DNA of 64,000 bases from NCBI GenBank assembly GCA_963693315.1, contig OY856187.1, positions 388,940,885 through 389,004,884 on the forward strand. Direction: 5' to 3'. Under the pieces are notes generated by a model, which had not been told where the DNA came from, did no database searches, and worked only from the letters and a program-made list of their open reading frames with translations. This DNA comes from Diogma glabrata. Lineage: Eukaryota > Arthropoda > Insecta > Diptera > Cylindrotomidae. Of the stretch, positions 57,428 to 64,000 are shown piece by piece; the stretch's first letter is position 1; each line of letters begins with the position of its first letter. The translations under genes and the position numbers were made by a program.

Positions 57428-60330
57428 TTGCAACAAACCAAAAACAGTTTTATACATCATTTTAATAAATCAGATAACGTTCAGTCAGTAGACCCCTCAC
57501 TTCAGTCTTCTTTAAACCTCTATATGCATAACTGTAGCGGAATAAGATCTAAATCCAAGAACATTATTTTATCAATCTTGAGCAACGACTATGATATCAT
57601 ATTGCTATCAGAGACCTGGCTTACAACATCTTTTAACACTGAAGAATATTTTCCGGCTTCATATACTGTTTTTCTTCAGGATCGTCATTCTTCTGGTGCA
57701 AATACAACTGCCAAGGGAGGTGGATTAATTACTGCTGTAAAAAAGGAATTTAAGTTTGAATTTGTATGCTCAACTGTGGAAACGGCCGAGCTTCTTTGCA
57801 TTAAGGTCAAATGTGGTAGTGGATGGATATTTATTGTCAATATATATATTACTTGTAATAGCTCTGATGCAATATACAGTTCTTTGGTTGCATATATCTC
57901 CAACTTTATAATACCATTAGTAAGCAGTGAAGATCATATATTGTTGCTGGTGACTTTAATCTTCCACAAAATTCACTAGGAAGGTGAACTGTATCCTGTA
58001 TTTTGTTCCGTTAACGCTAATCTCAACACCTTTATTGACATTTTTTTTGGATTTGGTGTCAAACAGTACGGCAACATAAAAAATTCAAACGGACGTTTTT
58101 TGGATTTAGTTTTTTGTTCAACGTCAGCCATTGAGATAGTCCCCTGCGATGATTTAGCTGGGAAAACTAGTATTTATCACACACCGTTGAATATTAAATT
58201 ATTTATATCAATCTGCGCTTTCAGTGATTTTAAATGTTGTGACTTTGTATACGATTTTAATAAAACTGACTTTATATCGTTGAATAGTTTTCTTGATAAT
58301 ACAGATTGGAATTCACTATTTAGTTGTTGTGATTCGGCAACTACCATCTCACGTTTCGAATATATCTTGCTGTATGGAATAGAAATGTTTGTTCCAAGAA
58401 AGAAAGTCAAACGTAAGAACCTTGGTATAATAAACCGTTAATTTCTTTGGAAAATCGTCGAATTATAGCTCATAGGAAATTTAAACGAAGCAATGACTCA
58501 CAAGACTATTTAATATATAGTCAGCTAAGAAAGAGTTTCAAAATTTTAAATAAATTTTTGTACGCTACCTACATTTTAGAAATAGAACAGAATATACGCA
58601 GTGATCCTAAGTGTTTTTTGAGATATTTGGATTCAAAACGAAAAGAAAATGGTTTACCGAATTCTATGTGTTTCAACGGGACATCGTTAACTGGACCACA
58701 AGAAATAAGTGAAGCATTTGCTGAGTTTTTCAAGAGTGTCTATGATCAATCATCTAACATATCAGCAGAGTTTAACGCGGATAATAAATTCATCTTCAAT
58801 GTTTTTCAGCTTACCCTTGAAGAAGAAGTAGGTCTATTGGAGCTTGATAGTAAAAAAGGTGCTGGTCCTGACGGTATTTCACCCATACTTTTTAAAGAAT
58901 GCAGTTCTTCTCTAAGCCAGCCTTTGACTCATATTTTTAATCTGAGTCTACAAGAAGAATGCTTTCCTGATTCTTGGAAAACCTCTTTTATTCGACCGAT
59001 ATTCAAATCCGGTAGTAAATGTGATGTAAAAAATTATCGTGGTGTAGCTATATCTTCTGTAATTCCCAAACTTTTTGAAAAGTTGGTTAAATGTCGTTTG
59101 GAGTTTCACCTGAAAAATGTAATATCAACTGCACAGCATGGATTTGTTCAAGGACGATCTACCATTACTAACTTAATGCTTCTCTGTAGCCATCTATTTG
59201 ATGATGCTGAAAATGGTTATCAGACCGACGTAATGTACACGGATTTTTCCAGGGCATTTGATCGCGTAGACTGTGAAATACTTCTTCAAAAGTTGGCTGA
59301 GTACAACTCTGAGTATATTCCAATTAAATGGTTAGCGTCATATTTGCACAGAAGAAAGCAATTTGTTAAAATTGGAGACTTCACGTCGTCTACTTTTGAA
59401 ATAACATCTGGAGTACCTCAAGGTAGCCATATTGGACCATTTTTATTTATTCTGTTTATTAATGACGTAACGCAATGTTTTGAATTTGCGAAATGCTTAA
59501 TATATGCCGATGATTTGAAAATTTATGCAAGTATTAAAACGACAGCTGATGCTGAAAGTTTTCAAAATGATGTTGACAACTTCTGCAACTGGACATGGGC
59601 AAATAGATTATCTTTGAACGTGGTGAAATGCAGAGTTATCTCATTTTCTAAAAAAAAGAGCATCATAGAGTACCCGTACATAATATACGACGAACTGGTG
59701 GACAGAGTTAATAACTTTCGAGATTTGGGAGTTATATTCTGCCATGATTTGTCATTTAACATACATATTGACAGCATCATTAGTAAGGCAAACGCAATGT
59801 TGGGTTTCATCAAAAGAAATACAAAAGATTTTGTTGACCCAAATACATTAAAACTGTTGTTTACCTGTTACGTACGCTCAAACTTAGAGTATGCGTCCGT
59901 CATTTGGTCTCCGAACTACAAACTGCACTCCAATAGAATTGAAAGTATCTAGAAACAATTTTTAATTTATGCTTTACGAAATTTACCATCCAATCGAGAA
60001 GGATATATTAGGGAGCCTTACAACAACCGACTAAGGGTTCTCGGTTTGCAGAGTCTGGAATGTAGACGAGAGGGTGCGTGTGCGGTCTTTGCTCACGATG
60101 TACTGTGCAGCCGTATTGATTGTCCTGATCTTCTGTGCTTGTTTGACTTAAGTGTTCCTGTCCGACGTCTACGACCAAGAAATTGTATTTTACATGTACC
60201 GCTGAGCCATTCAAATTATGCAATGTTTGAACCAATTCTAAAATGCGTAAAGTCTCTTAATAAATTCAATGATGTATTTGATTTTAACAGTTCACGAGAT
60301 ATTTTTAGATATAGAATTTTTACTTTGTAA
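57428..60330 (+). pseudogene. LINE ORF2: APE endonuclease and reverse transcriptase
   Basis: The frame is open from the ORF1 stop. Endonuclease: YMHNCSGIRSKSKN, LLSETWLTTS, AKGGGLITAV; near 57940 a 1-base slip destroys the GDFN box and further slips near 57980 restore an open frame (57990-58441) with GRFLDLVFCS. The frame changes again near 58430. RT (58447-59952): KKGAGPDGISPILFK, RPIFKSGSK, YRGVAISSV, TDFSRAFDRVD, GVPQGSHIGPFLF and the catalytic YADDLKIY. An in-frame TAG at 59950-59952 splits the C-terminus, which continues in frame to TAA 60330 (RVLGLQSLECRRE, FNSSRDIFRYRIF). The RT motifs are well preserved, so decay is recent, but the endonuclease lesions make it inactive. Confidence 0.93.
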
Positions 60331-60385
60331 TACATTTTATTTAAAGAGAAAGTTATGTTTTAAAAAATAATAAATAATAATTTTC

Positions 60386-61767
60386 AAATTGTATATACTA
60401 CCCTAGTAGCACACGGGGAAGTTATGAAGACAAAAATCGAGCTTATAAAGTTGAAATCGGGGAAATGGACTTTATTATTGCTTGGTATTGCTAATAAATA
60501 GACACTAGGCTTTGTAGCAAAATTATGCCTCTATTGTTTCCTGCAAACGTAGTTTATAAAGAAATATAAAAGCGAAATGTTAAAAATGGCTTTGTTAAGT
60601 CTTTTATAGTAGATTTAAAATTATTTATAAAGTGACGTGGTGGTATGTCTCGTTTATAGTTTTTTACCGTATGTTAAAAAGACACTAGCCTTTGTACCAA
60701 AATTAAGCCTCTATAGTTTCGTGCAAATGCAGATTATAAAAATATTTCAAAGAAATATTTCAAATATTTTTAACAACACTGTTATAAAGCTATTAAAACA
60801 AGAGATGTGGAAAAGTCTTTATATAATCCTGTTTAAAGATACTTAAAAGCTTTAAAAAAAATACGAACGGCACGATAGAAAAAAAACGAAACATTTTTCG
60901 ATTAAAAACAAATAACAAACAGATTACATTAAACCGAGGCATTGACTAAAACAATTTGTGATTTCTAATTGTTCATGCGTGTTTACTTGTGTTTGCGTAG
61001 GTTTGTTATTGTTAATTTCTGGGTTTTTATATTTGTACAAATATTCCTAGAAAGTAGTCCAGAAATGTTTTTAGCAAAAACCACTAATTATATTATTTGT
61101 GCACAACGTTTGAGGTATCAGAAATTGATTTTTGTAAAATTGGTTTAGTTAAAAAATTTCATTACAAAATTGAGTTAAAGCGGTGTGTTAGTGTAATGTT
61201 TTTGAGGTTATGTAGCAAATATTTCCTTCACATATTGCACTACTCTTAAAAATACTTGAATCTAAAAAAATCAGAAAATTTTCATGTGACCACACTAAAT
61301 TCTAAGAAAATTCTTCGTAATGTTAAAGACTAACAAAGCAGTCGCTATATTTTTTTTGTATTAATTAAAATAAAACTTGAAGTGTTAATAAATTTTAGTG
61401 AACTTTACTATTATGTATTATTATTTTTATAAAAACGAGAGAGGGCACATTTAAGAATTCATTTAAATTTCCTCTAGTCGGGAATATTCAAGTAAGATCA
61501 AATTAAGTCTCTACAGTTATATATTTAGATTTGTGTTTTACAAAGATTTTTACATTTGTGTTTTACAAAAACGCTGCCAACAAATTTTTAAAAATTAATT
61601 GCCGATACCTCAAAATGAAGTGTAATTATAAATCAATTGATGTTTTTCAATCAATTGATCAATATCAATTATCAATTGATTGAAAAACATCAATTGATTA
61701 ATAATAAAACAGTTAACAATTACTCATAAAAATTTTTGTGAAAATAAACTTTGAGTAAGAAAACGAA
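60386..61767. other. Left flank of the convergent two-gene unit, repeat-bearing
   Basis: 60501-60860 contains two direct units with a 180-bp spacing (GACACTAGNCTTTGTANCAAAATTA at 60501 and 60681), well conserved only over the first 60 bases. 61632-61698 is a perfect 28-bp inverted repeat (ATCAATTGATGTTTTTCAAT ...) with an 11-base loop. The pattern of subterminal repeats before a gene resembles a DNA transposon end, possibly starting near CCCTAGTAGCACACGGGG (60402-60419). No coding frame of note. Confidence 0.5.
61632..61698. repeat. Perfect 28-bp hairpin
   Basis: Arms 61632-61659 and 61671-61698 are exact reverse complements; each arm itself ends in the palindrome ATCAATTGAT. It lies 70 bases upstream of the first exon of the next gene. 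Confidence 0.92.
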
Positions 61768-63363
61768 ATGAATTCTCAGCGCCGTCGCTCAAAAAGAGTG
61801 ACCTGCAGTACGAAAAACTACTCTGCCATGTTGAATGTAAGTATAAAAAAGGCAAAACATTTGATGAACTTTATATTGATACAAATTACGTTTCTTCACA
61901 GCAAAAAAAATCAAAACTTGATGAAAAGTATGACCTTGAGATATTAAAGCAAGTTTCACCATCTTTACTGAATATTGATTTGAAATCAACAACTTCTATT
62001 GCTTCATCGCCACCTTGAATCTTACAAACAACTTCTGAAGATGCTAGTGCTTCTGTTCCGTTATCAGAAACCATCGCAGTCGTAAGTCCTTCAAATATAA
62101 ATTCAAGCGATCACAATGAAGAGCCATACAATCAGACAAGACAGGAGATCTCCGATACTGCTAAACAGTCATATATAATCATGCCGGACGGACGAATTAT
62201 TGAAACATTACAAGGTTGGGAAGGTATGCAAGCCATTGAAAACGAAACATCCACGGTGTCGTTGCTTGCCAACATCAATGTCTTAACTGATGAGGTACGG
62301 AGAATGCGTGTAGAATTGCAAGACACAATGAAAAAAATTGACGAATTGTACGATGTACTAATTAAGGGAAGAAGTGTCCAAGCACTGGTAAAGAACAAGC
62401 ACATTCACTTTAAATTTGCAATAATCGACACGGCTGAAGACGCAATTTTGTTCGAAGAAAATTTGAAAAGTGAAGAATATGAGGAAGCAATGGTATGTAT
62501 ATTATATATACGGATTCTATCTTGCAAGATTTTTGTCTATAATTATCCTGTATTTTTTGTAAAAAGTTAGCACATTTAGCAGATGATCGGGCACGGAGTT
62601 CTCATTTGAGAGGAAATAATGTGCCACTTGATCTGGTCGACAAAGTGTTCACAAGGGCATTTTTCGACCATGTTTCTTGGACTGGCATTGCAAAGAAGGA
62701 TTGCAGAACAAAAGAATGCTTCAGTCAGTTTATCCGTATTAGAAAATTTTTCTTTAACTTGTGTAATTCGGTGGACAAAAACTTTACAATGTCCATGTGT
62801 GATTGTTGGTTGAAGAATGTGGCTATTGGGACTAGCGGCGCAAGATCAAAGGTCAAAGGACTTCGGGTTTCTCGCATTAAAAACCGAAAAACTACTGCTA
62901 AAATCTTGTGTGCCGATAAACAAAAAGAAAATTTAATCGAGTTAGCAGAGAATAGATCCGTTGTCGCAGATAAGACGCCTGCGAATCTTTTGCCTAAATC
63001 AGCCACAACGGAAATTAATCTTCTTAAGACACCATGCAATAACAAAAATATTGTTGAGAAAATGACACTTGCCACATTTCCAGACCCGACCATTATTCGT
63101 AAAGGCAGTGACATCAACGAAAATGAAGATTCCACTAGCGGTACAGATGATCAAGATGGTTTTGGTAGACATTTTGGCCACGAAATAAATGATGTGAACA
63201 TCATTAATGAGTTGTCTGCGGTATGTAAGACATTTTATATTTGTATGGTAGGAACCAAGCTGTCATTTTAATGTTTGTTTTATTTCTATAGGCTTCTGAG
63301 ATTAGTAAATTTATACGACGGCAGACTCATGCATCAAATCGGTTGACTAGAGAGGCGAAATAA
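61768..63363 (+). CDS. Four-exon gene, DUF4806-like domain (one nonsense codon)
   Basis: Model: exon 1 61768-61836 (MNSQRRRSKR, basic), intron with donor GTAAGT and acceptor TTCTTCACAG; exon 2 61902-62492; intron 62493-62566 (GTATGT ... AAAAAG); exon 3 62567-63220; intron 63221-63291 (GTATGT ... TTTCTATAG); exon 4 63292-63363, stop TAA. All junctions keep phase 0, giving about 461 codons. One TGA (62016-62018) lies in a low-conservation linker of exon 2, perhaps a CGA-to-TGA change. Exon 2 ends with a coiled coil (LTDEVRRMRVELQDTMKKID) and, joined to exon 3, gives a domain with FEENLKSEEYEEAM, VDKVFTRAFFDHVSWTG and a final CDCWLKNVA, resembling DUF4806. The C-terminal part is basic, then acidic. 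Function unknown; the convergent partner suggests a transposon accessory or DNA-binding protein. Confidence 0.7.
62606..62620 (+). other. Start of long open part of exon 3 (internal, not a start)
   Basis: The open frame that seems to begin here (LRGNNVPL) is internal: it is in frame with the acceptor at 62566 and continues exon 2 without a break, so no separate gene begins at this point. Confidence 0.6.
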
Positions 63364-63450
63364 TAGGAGAAATAATAGAAGAGGCGAAATAAAATGTTTA
63401 ATGAATGAAATAATAGGAGAGGAGAAATAATATGTTTGATGAATGAAGTT
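63353..63450. repeat. Short imperfect repeats around the stop codon
   Basis: GAGGCGAAATAATAGGAGA, GAGGCGAAATAAAATGTTTA and GAGGAGAAATAATATGTTTG follow each other with ATGAATGAA words. The last coding codons (EAK, TAA) are part of the first unit, so slippage here could change the protein end. Confidence 0.7.
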
Positions 63451-63556
63451 AACAAATGTTTATATTTATTTTGTAATTTTTATTTTATTGTTTATGTTTA
63501 TTTTGTAAATGTAAATTTTTATGTTTTATTCTTTTTCTACTGCGAGGTTTATTGAG

Positions 63557-64000
63557 TTATATACAGTTTTGTGTGTGCAATAATGGCAAAAAAACATACA
63601 TGTCGTCTTTTTCATATTTGAGGCACACAACTTTACATTGAACACAGTTGATATCTGCTATTTTCGAAAGTGAATTGCAATTACGACGAACAGAATGAAT
63701 ACCTAATAATTTGGATTCACATGGAGTATTAAAGAAACTTTCACTTGTTGAATATTCAGAATAGCACAATTTCACATTGCTTTTGCCTACTGAAATCACT
63801 TTTGTCAATCGGGCAATTTTGTCTAAATTTGTCAGAAACCAGCTTTCTTTCTCTCTAGCTGCTGAGAGAGTAAATTCTCCATTAATTTCTACTGCATAAT
63901 AGTAACCTATTGTTTCGTTGTTATATTCATCAGGGTTTCGGATATGTGTTATTAGGTATGCTGGAATGTTGGTGCTCCCACACGGTTTTTTGAGAACAAC
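63557..64000 (-). CDS. Partial gene running off the window, convergent to the DUF4806-like gene
   Basis: The minus-strand frame is open from the window edge (64000) to TAA at 63557, about 147 codons, though the first start-like codon inside is only at 63808. Readable features: CGSTNIPAYLITHIRNP, ETIGYYYAVEINGEF, AAREKESWFLTN, then a Cys-containing tail (FNTPCESKLLG, ADINCVQCKVVCLKY) and FLPLLHT near the end. I do not recognise the family. It is the C-terminal part of a larger protein, tail-to-tail with the upstream gene with only about 190 bp between the stops, so the two may share a 3' region. A transposase partner is possible but not shown. Confidence 0.65.
   Translation of the reverse strand, partial: VVLKKPCGSTNIPAYLITHIRNPDEYNNETIGYYYAVEINGEFTLSAAREKESWFLTNLDKIARLTKVISVGKSNVKLCYSEYSTSESFFNTPCESKLLGIHSVRRNCNSLSKIADINCVQCKVVCLKYEKDDMYVFLPLLHTQNCI

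Larger units (their letters stand above)
56519..60385 (+). mobile_element. Second LINE, Jockey/CR1-like, near full length
   Basis: The 5' junction is placed at about 56519, where the satellite/X sequence stops matching 54426 onward. ORF1 begins only 13 bases later. The 3' end is an AAAAAATAATAAATAATAA tail at 60361-60380. ORF2 lesions make it non-autonomous. The target duplication was not resolved. Confidence 0.85.

Overview
The window looks like repeat-dense, AT-rich nuclear DNA from an insect or related arthropod. This rests on the gene content: an mdg1/412-type Ty3/gypsy LTR retrotransposon, non-LTR retrotransposons with PHD-finger ORF1 proteins, a Tc1/mariner-type MITE, tRNA-derived SINE-like heads, long AT microsatellites, and short spliceosomal introns with GTATGT/GTAAGT donors and polypyrimidine-AG acceptors. 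I found no confident single-copy host gene, rRNA gene, functional tRNA or CRISPR array.

Layout. 1-6.9 kb: unique AT-rich DNA, a (TATATC)n microsatellite, a TIR-bearing MITE and pieces of a dispersed family I call Y. 6.9-10.9 kb: a 4-kb foldback element with arms of about 1 kb around tandem repeats and a second dispersed module, X. 11.3-11.9 kb: a long inverted repeat. 14.9-17.6 kb: a minus-strand Y copy split by a 1.1-kb TA-flanked MITE. 19.5-21.0 kb: a decayed minus-strand LINE. 21-27.5 kb: mostly unassigned, with a diverged tandem duplication. 27.5-34.6 kb: a very young, almost intact LTR retrotransposon on the minus strand (identical-looking 342-bp LTRs, 5-bp target duplication). 34.7-45.4 kb: a nest in which family Z is interrupted by element W, and W by a CR1/Jockey-like LINE flanked by a 22-bp duplication. 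The LINE interval carries an intron-containing tyrosine recombinase gene between two large palindromes. 45-51 kb: mostly unassigned. 51.3-56.5 kb: another Y copy, an X copy swollen by an AT satellite and (TA)n, and more satellite. 56.5-60.4 kb: a second LINE. 60.4-64 kb: two convergent genes, one multi-exon, the other running off the window, that look like part of an unrecognised transposon.

How the parts work together. In the LTR element, Gag packages and Pol (protease, RT, RNase H, integrase) copies and integrates the RNA; a tRNA-Arg-like primer site and a polypurine tract bound the internal region. There is no env. A 90-residue ORF lies between the 5' LTR and gag; its N-myristoylation motif, single membrane span, CC pair and basic tail give the architecture of a small membrane-anchored or fusogen-like accessory protein. 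The LINEs have ORF1 (PHD plus nucleic-acid-binding domain) and ORF2 (endonuclease plus RT), all broken. The strongest candidates for something little described are the LTR element's small membrane ORF, the palindrome-flanked tyrosine recombinase, and the convergent two-gene unit at the right end.
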